This document shows, piece by piece, positions 17,331-24,577 of a DNA stretch of 64,000 bases (the stretch's first letter is position 1; each line of letters starts with the position of its first letter). Under the pieces are notes generated by a model. That model saw nothing but the letters and a program-made list of their open reading frames with translations, was not told the origin of the DNA and did no database searches. The position numbers were made by a program, and so were the translations under genes. This DNA is from a virus, in the IMG/VR virus record IMGVR_UViG_3300033148_007251, positions 1-64,000 of that record; one strand, given 5' to 3'.

Positions 17331-19268
17331 TTATTTTTCTCTTTTATTTTTTAAAATGTTTATTAAATCATTAAATATATTTGTTGATTTTGTTATTTTA
17401 CCATCTAAAATTTGATCAACAACGATGGCTTTTTCTTTTAATAGTGACATAATATCTTCTTCAATTGTATTTTGGCTAACAAGATAATGAATATTAACGT
17501 TTTTTTTTTGGCCAATTCTATGGCAGCGATCTTCAGCTTGAGAAAGGGTTCCGGGTTCCCATGGATATTCCAAAAAACAAACATTTGATGAAGCGTTCAA
17601 CGTAAGGCCTGTTCCAGCGGATTTGATATTTCCAACAAATAACTTGATTTTAGGGTCAGTTTGAAATTTATCAACGGCGGTTTGTCTTTTATTTGATGGA
17701 GTTGATCCATCAATTTTGACAGTCATTTTAGGAAACTCTTTGATTAATAAATTAATTGTTTTTTTGTGAATAGCAAATATAACCAATTTTTGATCACTTT
17801 CTAAAAAATTATTTATCCATTTGATACATTGTTTAAACTTTCCATTGATAGAAAGTTGTTTAAGCTTTTCAAGGGATGTCAATGCCTCTGCTTTTTTTGC
17901 CTTTTTTGCTTTTTCTTCTCCTTCGTGTTCTTTAATCCAATCGATGATATTGTTTTCTGCCTTTTTGTATTCTTTAAAATTATCAATTTTAATTGGTATG
18001 ATTGATTTGGTTTTTGGCGGTAGTTCTTTTAATACATCTTCTTTTTTGCGTCGGATCATAATAGACTTTGTTAAGATTTTATGCAATTCGAGAATATTGC
18101 TTGAGCCAGAAAAATCCCATCCCCAAGAATTATGTTTTAAATCGCAATATTTTTTTGCGAAATTCCATCTATTTGGGAATAATCCTGGGTGGATGATCCT
18201 GATAATATTAAAGAACTCAATCGGTCTGTTTATAATTGGAGTCCCGGATAAAGCGATAACCCGCTTTATCTTTTTACACAAAGATATTGTTGTTTTGGTT
18301 CGTAAAGCTCCGTTGGTCTTAATATAATGAAACTCATCTAAAATAATTATTTCTGCTCTTAGTGCCTTAAGTGTAGGTGTCCACGTTGATAAGATGTCAT
18401 AATTAATAATATAGATGTCAACGTGAGGGATCGGATACATTTTTTTACCGCTGATTATATGAATAGTTTCTTTTTCCATCCACGCCTTGATTTCATTTGC
18501 CCAGTTTTGCTTGAGAGAGGAAGGGCAAACAATTATAACCGGTCTTAATTTTTTATTAAGTTGAGCATATCCAAGGGCTTGAACGGTTTTACCAAGTCCC
18601 ATCTCATCAACTATAAGTGCTCTCCCTTTATTGTTTTTAATAAAAGAAACACCTTCTTTTTGAAATTGATATAGTTTCTTTTTTAAACCGGGTATTGAAA
18701 AATTTGTAATCAGTTTTTTTTCAGAGGTGATATCCTCATACCAATTATTTAGATTTTCACAAAGGTTAAATTTAAATTCTTTGAGTTTTTTGACAGCTTC
18801 AACAGACACAGGGCATTTCCAGCACTGTTCTTTTTTTACAAATTTATATCCTGGAAGTGTTTTGATTTTAAGGATTGTTTTTTTGAATCTTTCATCGCCA
18901 TAAGGATATTTAAACTTGATAATAATAGAATTTTTCTGCCTCTCAGCGATTTTAATAATATTCAGCTCCTCTTGTTTAGTACCATCGAATCCAAGGTCTT
19001 TGATTTTTTCTAATGTTATTCCAACCTTTAATAATTGATTTACATATTTTGGCATTGCTTTTCGTAAATACCATTTTTGTCTGTCGTCGAGTTCAAGCCC
19101 CTCCATGTCTTTTTTGGCAATAGCGAATAGAAAGCCAGAGTCTTGATTGTTAAAAGTTACCTTATTGTCACCATTGGTTTGTAGGGCATGCATAGCCATA
19201 AGCGCGCCCAGTGCCATGCATTCATCATTTTTGATTAAGTCCATTAACTTTCGTGTGTTTTTATCCAT
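17331..19268 (-). CDS. SNF2-family helicase/translocase with HARP-like N-domain
   Basis: About 645 aa from ATG 19268, chosen because AAAGGA sits 11 bases upstream; a GTG at 19277 is the alternative. Residues about 100-180 resemble a HARP-like domain (FKYPYGDERFKK, then CWKCPVS). The motor follows: IVDEMGLGKTVQALGYA (Walker A), DEFHYIK (motif II), ALSGTPI (motif III), and a second lobe with VIFAIHKKT, STPSNKRQ and RCHRIGQ (motif VI). SMARCAL1-like annealing helicases share this layout, suggesting fork remodelling or strand annealing. It is distinct from the partial helicase at 1-686. Confidence 0.85.
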   Translation of the reverse strand: MDKNTRKLMDLIKNDECMALGALMAMHALQTNGDNKVTFNNQDSGFLFAIAKKDMEGLELDDRQKWYLRKAMPKYVNQLLKVGITLEKIKDLGFDGTKQEELNIIKIAERQKNSIIIKFKYPYGDERFKKTILKIKTLPGYKFVKKEQCWKCPVSVEAVKKLKEFKFNLCENLNNWYEDITSEKKLITNFSIPGLKKKLYQFQKEGVSFIKNNKGRALIVDEMGLGKTVQALGYAQLNKKLRPVIIVCPSSLKQNWANEIKAWMEKETIHIISGKKMYPIPHVDIYIINYDILSTWTPTLKALRAEIIILDEFHYIKTNGALRTKTTISLCKKIKRVIALSGTPIINRPIEFFNIIRIIHPGLFPNRWNFAKKYCDLKHNSWGWDFSGSSNILELHKILTKSIMIRRKKEDVLKELPPKTKSIIPIKIDNFKEYKKAENNIIDWIKEHEGEEKAKKAKKAEALTSLEKLKQLSINGKFKQCIKWINNFLESDQKLVIFAIHKKTINLLIKEFPKMTVKIDGSTPSNKRQTAVDKFQTDPKIKLFVGNIKSAGTGLTLNASSNVCFLEYPWEPGTLSQAEDRCHRIGQKKNVNIHYLVSQNTIEEDIMSLLKEKAIVVDQILDGKITKSTNIFNDLINILKNKREK

Positions 19269-19292
19269 TGAAATCACCGTCCTTTCTACGTA

Positions 19293-19460
19293 TTAAATAA
19301 GCTCTAATAATTTTTCACGTAAACCCTCGTATCCGCAAATATAAGCGTATATCTCTTTGTTACTTAGATAAAGGGGCGCACAATACCCTTCATATTCATT
19401 CAAGACTATACGCTCTATTATTTCCAGTTTTTTTGTTAGTTCCTTTTCTAACTTTGTCAT
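19293..19460 (-). CDS. small phage protein, unknown, 55 aa
   Basis: ATG 19460 to TAA 19293. The start is a lysine/glutamate helix (LEKELTKKLEIIERIV), followed by an aromatic segment with two cysteines (YCAPLY, YICGY). Upstream GGGGATAAAATAAA gives a weak ribosome site. Unrecognised; it fills the gap between the SNF2 and pentapeptide genes. Confidence 0.5.
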   Translation of the reverse strand: MTKLEKELTKKLEIIERIVLNEYEGYCAPLYLSNKEIYAYICGYEGLREKLLELI

Positions 19461-19534
19461 TTTATTTTATCCCCTTTTGTTATAATTTTGCTATGATTTA
19501 TTCAATTTATTATTTTTTAAATGATCCAAAGGTG

Positions 19535-20311
19535 TTATTTAAATTTAGCTCTACTAAGATTAGCTCCACTAAGATTAGCTCTACTAAGGTTAGCTTCACT
19601 AAGGTTAGCTCTACTAAGGTTAGCTTCACTAAGGTTAGCTTCACTAAGGTTAGTCCAACTAAGATCAGCCCAACTAAGATCAACTCTACCAAGGTTAGCT
19701 TCACTAAGATCAGTCCCACTAAGATCAGTCCCACTAAGATCAGCTCTATGAAGATCAGCTCCACTAAGATCAGCTTCACTAAGATCAGTCCCACTAAGAT
19801 CAGCTCTATGAAGATCAGCTCTATGAAGATCAGCTCCACTAAGATCAGCTCTATGAAGATCAGCTCCACTAAGATCGGCTCTATGAAGATCAGCTCCACT
19901 AAGATCGGCTCTATGAAGATCAGCTCCACTAAGATCGGCTCCACTAAGATCGGCCCAACTAAGATCACCCCAACTAAGATCAGTTTCACTAAGGTTAGCC
20001 TTATCAAGGTTAGCCCTACTAAGATCACCCCAACTAAGATCAGTTTCACTAAGGTTAGCCTTATCAAGGTTAGCTTCGTTAAGGTTAATCTTACTAAGAT
20101 CAGCTCTACCAAGGTTAGCTTCACTAAGATCAGTCCCACTAAGATCCGCCCCACTAAGATCCGCCCCACTAAGATCCGTCCCACGAAGATCAGCCCCACT
20201 AAGATCAGCTCTTATTTTAATAGCATTTCTTAGAGTTTTTCTTATTGTTTTTAAATTATCTTCGAATATTATTTTTTGAGTTTTTTTATGTATTATTTTC
20301 ATAATTTTCAT
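19535..20311 (-). CDS. pentapeptide repeat protein
   Basis: 258 aa. After about 35 ordinary residues, the rest is an uninterrupted run of around 44 A(D/N)LSx pentapeptides (ADLSG, ANLSE, ADLHR, TDLSW). This repeat folds into a right-handed square beta-helix. Some members mimic B-form DNA and block DNA gyrase (MfpA/Qnr type); others have no known role. The DNA repeats every 15 bases, so three frames on both strands are open; this frame is chosen for its ATG, RBS-like AAAGG and clean A(D/N)L periodicity. A phage gyrase or anti-host role would be speculative. Confidence 0.9.
   Translation of the reverse strand: MKIMKIIHKKTQKIIFEDNLKTIRKTLRNAIKIRADLSGADLRGTDLSGADLSGADLSGTDLSEANLGRADLSKINLNEANLDKANLSETDLSWGDLSRANLDKANLSETDLSWGDLSWADLSGADLSGADLHRADLSGADLHRADLSGADLHRADLSGADLHRADLHRADLSGTDLSEADLSGADLHRADLSGTDLSGTDLSEANLGRVDLSWADLSWTNLSEANLSEANLSRANLSEANLSRANLSGANLSRAKFK
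19545..20215 (-). repeat. 15-bp coding tandem repeat
   Basis: The pentapeptide gene consists of imperfect 15-bp units (minus strand like GATCTTAGTGGAGCT). A 30-bp higher-order unit alternating SGADLHRADL recurs about five times near 19790-19930, which suggests recent unit duplication by slippage. Confidence 0.85.
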
Positions 20312-20318
20312 TTTACCT

Positions 20319-20816
20319 TTATGAGTTTATGGTAAATTTAATTTCATTCAAAGTTTTGTCAATAATTTTCTTCTTCCATCCTATTTTGACTAAGTATTTG
20401 GATAATTGATATACACTTAGTTTGGATTTAGGAATCATATTTATCAAATCTTTTGGGGCATCAAAAATAATAGCAACTATATCTTTCGCTTCATTTGTCA
20501 TTTTGTTTAGGGAGTCTTTAAAGATACATCTCTTTTCCTGGTTACCGCCATCAGTACTGTTAGTTTCTTCTATAAACTCACAAGAGATATGCTTATTTTT
20601 ATTTTGATTATTCTTTGTGATAATATTTTTGAATCTATTTTCTACTGATGAAAACAATAATGTTGAGAATTGTCCTTTTTTTGAATCATGTAGGGGAAAG
20701 CATTCTGCAAATAAAAGATTACATTCCCCCACAGCATCATCAAGTTCCGTATGAGACCTGGTGTGCCATTTCCATGCCTGCTTTTGTATCATTTTTGAAT
20801 AATCTTGATATTCCAT
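20319..20816 (-). CDS. putative phage RNA polymerase sigma factor
   Basis: 165 aa from ATG 20816 behind AGGGAGCAAC. The first 75 residues read like sigma-70 region 2: ELDDAVGECNLLFAECF, then KKGQFSTLLFSSVENRFKN, corresponding to the core-binding DxxG....A...FD...G.FST.L......N pattern. A C-terminal segment (SVYQLSKYLVKIGWKKKIIDKTLNEI) could be a region-4-like helical unit. Such proteins direct host polymerase to late or middle phage promoters. If real, it is a candidate reader of the TTGTATAAT motif found in this genome. It could instead be another helical DNA-binding protein. Confidence 0.55.
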   Translation of the reverse strand: MEYQDYSKMIQKQAWKWHTRSHTELDDAVGECNLLFAECFPLHDSKKGQFSTLLFSSVENRFKNIITKNNQNKNKHISCEFIEETNSTDGGNQEKRCIFKDSLNKMTNEAKDIVAIIFDAPKDLINMIPKSKLSVYQLSKYLVKIGWKKKIIDKTLNEIKFTINS

Positions 20817-20841
20817 TTTTGTTGCTCCCTTTTTGTTTAGT

Positions 20842-21078
20842 TTAATGTAATGTCTGTCCTTCATTATTAACTTCGCAAAAATCCTTTGATGTAACAGCAT
20901 ATGCGTATTCTTGTTCAGACACTACATCTATTAATGCATTCCAGTCAATTTCCCCATAATTAAGAGGGATATTATGCAAAACTATATATTTGGCTCGTAT
21001 TCTATCTTGCCCATAAACATCATCATCATAATAAGGGTTTTCATAAAATTTAAAACTTTTTGTTATGTTGTATTTCAT
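20842..21078 (-). CDS. small phage protein, unknown, 78 aa
   Basis: 78 residues with an aromatic, acidic opening (YENPYYDDDVYGQD) and a hydrophobic core (YIVLHNIPLNYGEIDW). Not recognised. The ATG at 21078 follows AAAAAGGAT. It lies directly before the sigma-like gene. Confidence 0.55.
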   Translation of the reverse strand: MKYNITKSFKFYENPYYDDDVYGQDRIRAKYIVLHNIPLNYGEIDWNALIDVVSEQEYAYAVTSKDFCEVNNEGQTLH

Positions 21079-21100
21079 TTGTTGCCATCCTTTTTAATGA

Positions 21101-21304
21101 TTATATTGTTTCTATTTCGCAGCCATCACCCCAAGTATCAGCAAGAGCCCAATTAACAGCGTGGCGAAGTTCGTTTTTATTTGCATTTGGAAAATAATGA
21201 ATGAGGTATTCAGTACAATCATTAATAATATTTCCTGAATAATGTTTCATGTCTTGCAGTGCTTTGGCTGCAGCGTTATAATATTTTTTGTTATAATTTT
21301 TCAT
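21101..21304 (-). CDS. small phage protein, unknown, 67 aa
   Basis: 67 residues, mainly helical, with YYNAAAKALQDM and NELRHAVNWALADTWGDG. Two cysteines are not paired. No family is recognised. It begins the dense run of early microgenes that extends to 25.7 kb. Confidence 0.55.
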   Translation of the reverse strand: MKNYNKKYYNAAAKALQDMKHYSGNIINDCTEYLIHYFPNANKNELRHAVNWALADTWGDGCEIETI

Positions 21305-21319
21305 ATTATTTTCTCTTTT

Positions 21320-21475
21320 TTAATTATATTTTTTATCTAATGTTTTTAAAAATGCCTTTAAAGATGCCTTTGATAATTTATTTTCACTTTTATCTTTTTC
21401 TATTATTAATTCCTGGTTAAAGACTTCATCATAGGCTTCGGCCATTGATTCAATATATTGTTTATAATTTTTCAT
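21320..21475 (-). CDS. small helical protein, 51 aa
   Basis: ATG 21475 to TAA 21320; the start, MKNYKQYIESMAEAYDEV, resembles that of the neighbouring 67-aa product (MKNYNKKYYNAAAKALQD), hinting at a shared origin of the two N-termini. Acidic-basic alternation suggests a coiled helix. Function unknown. Confidence 0.5.
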   Translation of the reverse strand: MKNYKQYIESMAEAYDEVFNQELIIEKDKSENKLSKASLKAFLKTLDKKYN

Positions 21476-21479
21476 TTTT

Positions 21480-21617
21480 TTATATCCTCTTGAAGATATT
21501 ATTGAGTTTGCGCGCTGCTTTTTTTCTTAATACCTCATTTATCATTCGTTTGTGTTCACTCTGACTAAAATATAATTTTTTTTCTTTTAGGTTTGTTAAT
21601 TTTTTTTGTCTTTTCAT
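21480..21617 (-). CDS. small basic protein, 45 aa
   Basis: ATG 21617, preceded by AAGGAGGTAAATAAAA, a near-perfect ribosome site. The product is strongly basic (MKRQKKLTNLKEKK, RKKAARKL), as expected for a nucleic-acid binder. Unrecognised. Confidence 0.55.
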   Translation of the reverse strand: MKRQKKLTNLKEKKLYFSQSEHKRMINEVLRKKAARKLNNIFKRI

Positions 21618-21646
21618 TTTTTATTTACCTCCTTAAGGTTTATGGT

Positions 21647-21850
21647 TCAAACAAACAGAATTGGTATCCAAGCTATAACTATTGCCAGAACTAAAATTAT
21701 GCAAAATGTCACAAAACAGATTGCCGAAATATCATAAAGTTTAGCCGATTTTTTCTTTTTGTAGGTTTTCGTCTTTTTGGGGTTAGGATACCTATTTAAA
21801 TAATCAGATGTTTTTTTTACAGCGATATTAAGATTTTGTTGATTTACCAT
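21647..21850 (-). CDS. small membrane protein, 67 aa
   Basis: A basic N-terminal 40 residues (NPKKTKTYKKKK) followed by one long hydrophobic stretch (ICFVTFCIILVLAIVIAWI) reaching the C-terminus. A single-span protein with its basic part inside the cell is expected by the positive-inside rule. The ATG at 21850 follows AAAGGAGATAG. Early membrane microproteins of phages sometimes act in superinfection exclusion; nothing here shows that. Confidence 0.6.
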   Translation of the reverse strand: MVNQQNLNIAVKKTSDYLNRYPNPKKTKTYKKKKSAKLYDISAICFVTFCIILVLAIVIAWIPILFV

Positions 21851-21853
21851 GAA

Positions 21854-22012
21854 CTATCTCCTTTTTATATAATGTAGATTATTTTTTTGTTCTGTAAAAA
21901 TTTTATATAGCCCGGGGCGTAAATCTTCCATAAGTTGTTTTTCTTTTTCCGTGTACGTGATCCCGAATTTCTGTTCGGTAGAGAACATCATTCTTATATT
22001 GTTTTCTGCCAT
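21854..22012 (-). CDS. small phage protein, unknown, 52 aa
   Basis: ATG 22012 to TAG 21854; its last codons contain the AAAGGAGATAG that serves as ribosome site for the next gene. Sequence features: RMMFSTEQKFGITYTEKEKQ, then a basic tail. Its own ribosome site is weak. Unrecognised. Confidence 0.45.
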   Translation of the reverse strand: MAENNIRMMFSTEQKFGITYTEKEKQLMEDLRPGLYKIFTEQKNNLHYIKRR

Positions 22013-22071
22013 CACTGTTCTTGCATCATGTGTTTTTTTGTAATGTGTTATTTTTCATGTCGTCCTCTTTC

Positions 22072-22284
22072 TTACGATGTATAGTTTCGCTCATCATCGA
22101 CATTGTGCGTTAATACATATTCACAATCACGAAAGTATATCCATGCCTTCCATCGAGCAAAAAAACTTAATTTATATTTGACTGAACATCCAATAGTTAT
22201 TGCCAGCCGTTCCATTTCTTTAATACTTGGCAAATTGTTAATGTAAGTGTTTTCAATTTTTGTTATTAATTCTAATAAATTCAT
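22072..22284 (-). CDS. small phage protein, unknown, 70 aa
   Basis: 70 residues with an amphipathic first helix (LLELITKIENTYI), a hydrophobic-aromatic middle (SFFARWKAWIYF) and an acidic-polar end. The ATG at 22284 follows AGGAGGAATC. No family is recognised. Confidence 0.6.
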   Translation of the reverse strand: MNLLELITKIENTYINNLPSIKEMERLAITIGCSVKYKLSFFARWKAWIYFRDCEYVLTHNVDDERNYTS

Positions 22285-22292
22285 GATTCCTC

Positions 22293-22472
22293 CTATACCA
22301 GTTTTACAAGTTTATAGAAGAGCTTTACGATATTTCCATCATCATCCCTAATCATAACGTGCTCACTTTGCACGTCTATTTCGAGTAAATGTCCCATTTT
22401 GCCAGTATCTACATTCTGACCAAAACCTTTATTGTCATATATTCGTACCCTTTGTCCGTAATAATTCTTCAT
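22293..22472 (-). CDS. small SH3-like/beta protein, 59 aa
   Basis: ATG 22472 overlaps the stop of the upstream gene as ATGA, so translation is coupled. The strand-rich sequence (GQRVRIYDNKGFGQ, GKMGHLLEIDV, VMIRDDDGNIVKLF) looks like a small beta-barrel. Unrecognised; the coupling and composition make it a credible gene. Confidence 0.6.
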   Translation of the reverse strand: MKNYYGQRVRIYDNKGFGQNVDTGKMGHLLEIDVQSEHVMIRDDDGNIVKLFYKLVKLV

Positions 22473-22702
22473 TTTATGCCTCCATCTATGCCTTTAAAAT
22501 TGTCTTTTCTAAAATAGATACTGTTTTGTAGGTCATACTTTACTGGATTTTTACGGTATAACTCCCAAACCTCTATACCGTCCATGGTGCTATTCCTTAC
22601 GCCATAGTTTTTAATAGTATCCCCAAAAAAATGCATATTTGATCTTGTAAAATGATAAGGTGCCGTGTGTCTTGTCTGATATTTTAATTCTAACGGGGTC
22701 AT
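22469..22702 (-). CDS. small phage protein, unknown, 77 aa
   Basis: Start at ATG 22702 chosen over an upstream in-frame ATG because GGGAGGGA lies 6 bases before it. Sequence has YQTRHTAPYHFTRS and WELYRKNPVKYDL, rich in aromatics and basics. Not recognised. It overlaps the next gene by ATGA. Confidence 0.55.
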   Translation of the reverse strand: MTPLELKYQTRHTAPYHFTRSNMHFFGDTIKNYGVRNSTMDGIEVWELYRKNPVKYDLQNSIYFRKDNFKGIDGGIK

Positions 22703-22703
22703 A

Positions 22704-22895
22704 TTAATCCCTCCCTTTGTTGTCGATTTCTTTAAGCTCGCATAGTTCAAAAACATAATCAGGTACCCATGTGTTGCCTATAAGTGCCTCCCCATCCTTA
22801 AATTCTTTCACGTCATAGACCATGCCGGTCATAAATGCCATTACGTTTTCTTGGCCAAGTTCTACAACATACAATTGTTTACATAGTCTTTTCAT
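22704..22895 (-). CDS. small phage protein, unknown, 63 aa
   Basis: Start at ATG 22895, six bases behind AAGGAGG and overlapping the stop of the preceding gene (ATGA). The sequence (YVVELGQENVMAFMTGMVYDV, then ALIGNTWVPDYVFELCEL) looks strand-rich. Unrecognised. Confidence 0.6.
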   Translation of the reverse strand: MKRLCKQLYVVELGQENVMAFMTGMVYDVKEFKDGEALIGNTWVPDYVFELCELKEIDNKGRD

Positions 22896-23032
22896 AATGC
22901 CTCCTTTATATTCATTTTTTGTAATTCTATTATTCGTTTTGTTAATTCCACAATAGTGAATGGATACCATTCACCGTTTGGTTTGAATCTACGACATAAA
23001 ACATTATTAATTACTTTTTCTTCATAATACAT
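22892..23032 (-). CDS. small phage protein, unknown, 46 aa
   Basis: ATG 23032 follows GGAGGGGAGATATT. The product has a basic middle (VLCRRFKPNGEWYPF) and a terminal helix whose codons include the AAGGAGG used by the next gene. Unrecognised. Confidence 0.55.
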   Translation of the reverse strand: MYYEEKVINNVLCRRFKPNGEWYPFTIVELTKRIIELQKMNIKEAL

Positions 23033-23047
23033 AATATCTCCCCTCCT

Positions 23048-23413
23048 TTATGCCATGAAGTAGTTGTCTTCTTGCACAACCCTGTTATAAATTGTTAGAA
23101 AATCCAATGTATCAATGATATTTACATTTGATTGTTTAATAGGTTTCTCATTCAGGCATTTAAAAACACCTGGATGTAAGTCTTCAAGCATGTTTATTTC
23201 GGCTTGAGTGTATGTCCCGCCAAATCCTGCCATAAGCTTTTCATTTGTGACTATATTCTTTTTTGCTTTCTTTGTACAGGAACTGTGTATTTTTGCCATG
23301 TTGATTTGTTTCTTAATTTCTTGCATTGTCATTTTATCACCTTTATTAATGAGTTTAAAATTTATTATATGATTTATCCTTTTTGCCATTATTATTTTCT
23401 TTGATTTTGTCAT
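23048..23413 (-). CDS. small phage protein, unknown, 121 aa
   Basis: ATG 23413 behind AAAAGGAGATATAAC. A second in-frame ATG at residue 28 also has an upstream GGTGA and could be used. The sequence has a basic first half (CTKKAKKNIVT) and an acidic second half (MLEDLHPGVFKC, IIDTLDFLTIYN). No family is recognised. Confidence 0.55.
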   Translation of the reverse strand: MTKSKKIIMAKRINHIINFKLINKGDKMTMQEIKKQINMAKIHSSCTKKAKKNIVTNEKLMAGFGGTYTQAEINMLEDLHPGVFKCLNEKPIKQSNVNIIDTLDFLTIYNRVVQEDNYFMA

Positions 23414-23467
23414 GTTATATCTCCTTTTAATTAAATTACAAACTCCAATATGGTTTTTTATTTCAAA

Positions 23468-23566
23468 TTATCCCATAATGTTTTTACCGATATATAATGC
23501 TAACTTATTTAGTGCAAGTAATAGTTGTTTTTTTGTAATTTTATTCCCATTTTTAATACGTTTCAT
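23468..23566 (-). CDS. possible microprotein, 32 aa
   Basis: ATG 23566 lies inside the end of the upstream gene; the frame runs 32 codons (KKQLLLALNKLALYIGKNIM), a possible single amphipathic helix. No ribosome site stands out. Reported as a weak candidate for a 130-base gap. Confidence 0.25.
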   Translation of the reverse strand: MKRIKNGNKITKKQLLLALNKLALYIGKNIMG

Positions 23567-23723
23567 TAACAGCGTCTAATTTATCCATAAGCATTTCGAT
23601 ATGTTTTGTTTTCTGTACTCCTAATATAGATTCAATTGATACGTTTCCATGTAACAGTTGAACTTTATACACTTTATTTTGGGCTAACCATATTTCTTTT
23701 TTTTCGTTTATCATAGCATCCAT
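23553..23723 (-). CDS. small phage protein, unknown, 56 aa
   Basis: ATG 23723 behind AAAAAGGAGACAAAATA. Helical product (EKKEIWLAQNKVYKVQLL, then KTKHIEMLMDKLDAVN). Its leader carries the truncated hammerhead-like stem II/GAAAC remnant, the same position that complete ribozymes occupy before two neighbouring genes. Function unknown. Confidence 0.55.
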   Translation of the reverse strand: MDAMINEKKEIWLAQNKVYKVQLLHGNVSIESILGVQKTKHIEMLMDKLDAVNETY

Positions 23724-23745
23724 ATTATTTTGTCTCCTTTTTAAG

Positions 23746-23766
23746 GGTGTTTCGATTTCAAAAATC
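23746..23766 (-). other. truncated hammerhead-like remnant
   Basis: On the minus strand GATTT-TTG-AAATC followed by GAAACACC reproduces stem II, the GAAA box and the 3' strand of stem III of the ribozymes at 24291 and 24578. The CUGAUGA box is absent and stem I and the 5' stem III strand are not found. The stem II sequence is repeated once more at 23783-23795. Not expected to cleave. Confidence 0.55.
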
Positions 23767-23794
23767 TATTGCCTGTTTTTATGATTTCAAAAAT

Positions 23795-23974
23795 CTACTT
23801 AATGTTCCGTTTTAGGTACGTATTACAATTCTTACAATGAAAACCCAACATATTCTTTTTGATAGCCATAGATAAACAATCATCATACTTTCCACAGCAT
23901 ATGTATCTGTTATTAGCGACATCACGTGCATACATAATACCACATTCTGTTATTGTTTTAATTGCTTTGGTCAT
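23795..23974 (-). CDS. zinc-binding microprotein, 59 aa
   Basis: ATG 23974 behind AAGGAGAAAAAAAC. Cysteines at about 11, 26, 27 and 33 and a C-terminal HCKNC suggest a small zinc fold. Strand-like segments VANNRYICC and GFHCKNCN flank a helix. Unrecognised, early leftward operon. Confidence 0.6.
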   Translation of the reverse strand: MTKAIKTITECGIMYARDVANNRYICCGKYDDCLSMAIKKNMLGFHCKNCNTYLKRNIK

Positions 23975-23996
23975 TGTTTTTTTCTCCTTATATTTA

Positions 23997-24269
23997 TTAT
24001 ATATATGGGATGTTTTGAGTTAACCATTTTTTGAGTTTTTTTTTACCCGTAAACGTTAGGTCTAATGTATTATATAACATTATTACATCTTCATATGATG
24101 CAATGATCATTTCATGTACCGCATCATAATAATGGGGTTCATTATCATATCTTTGATATCTCACTCTATAAAATAGAGGGTTTGGAATTATTTTTAATCT
24201 AATTTGGAAGTTGTCACCTTTTAATTTTGTGTTGTGTATACTTTTGTTTTGCAATATCAATATTTCCAT
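23997..24269 (-). CDS. small phage protein behind a hammerhead leader, 90 aa
   Basis: ATG 24269 follows GGGAGGTGATATTAAA. The product appears strand-rich with a basic centre (FQIRLKIIPNPLFYRVRY) and a final helix (LTFTGKKKLKKWLTQN). No family recognised. Its 5' leader is the hammerhead ribozyme at 24291-24344, only about 20 bases away, so self-cleavage would give it a defined mRNA 5' end. Confidence 0.6.
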   Translation of the reverse strand: MEILILQNKSIHNTKLKGDNFQIRLKIIPNPLFYRVRYQRYDNEPHYYDAVHEMIIASYEDVIMLYNTLDLTFTGKKKLKKWLTQNIPYI

Positions 24270-24290
24270 TTTAATATCACCTCCCTATAA

Positions 24291-24344
24291 AGTGTTTCGA
24301 TCTTTAAGATCTCATCAGTGACAGTCACATAACAGCCAGACACT
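24291..24344 (-). ncRNA. type III hammerhead ribozyme, copy 1
   Basis: Minus strand, 54 nt. Stem III is AGUGU (24344-24340) with ACACU (24295-24291). C17 is at 24339, so cleavage is expected between 24339 and 24338 after GUC. Stem I is a hairpin 24338-24319 (UGGC/GUCA plus GUU/GAC beyond a U-U mismatch). The core box CUGAUGA is at 24318-24312. Stem II is GAUCU-UAA-AGAUC (24311-24299), then GAA (24298-24296). Every conserved core base is present. It lies in the leader of the 90-aa gene. Identity is strong by pattern and by comparison with copy 2; activity is untested. Confidence 0.88.
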
Positions 24345-24391
24345 AAGAGCAGTTTAATGACTTGCTGAGGTCATTATATTAGATTGTAATG

Positions 24392-24559
24392 TTACTGAAT
24401 AATTTTTGCTGCCCAATCTGGAACATCCACTTCTTTGCCAGATTTATTTGTAATTTTATAATATCTACCATTATTGCCAATCTCAATGGTAGCACTATAA
24501 ATTTCTTTTTTTGTAATTCCCAACCAGCTTATTAATGTATCTGTTATTATGATTTTCAT
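24392..24559 (-). CDS. small phage protein behind a hammerhead leader, 55 aa
   Basis: ATG 24559 behind AAGGAGGAGCATT. The sequence begins MKIIITDTLISWLGITKKE and ends in DVPDWAAKIIQ; strand-rich middle (YSATIEIGNNGRYYKI). No family recognised. Hammerhead copy 2 ends about 20 bases upstream of the start, the same arrangement as for the next gene. Confidence 0.6.
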   Translation of the reverse strand: MKIIITDTLISWLGITKKEIYSATIEIGNNGRYYKITNKSGKEVDVPDWAAKIIQ

Positions 24560-24577
24560 AATGCTCCTCCTTTTTAA

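Noticed and set aside
19433-20233. Long open frames on the plus strand and a second minus frame across the pentapeptide gene
   Set aside because: The 15-bp periodicity keeps several frames open; only the A(D/N)LSx frame has family character and normal start signals.
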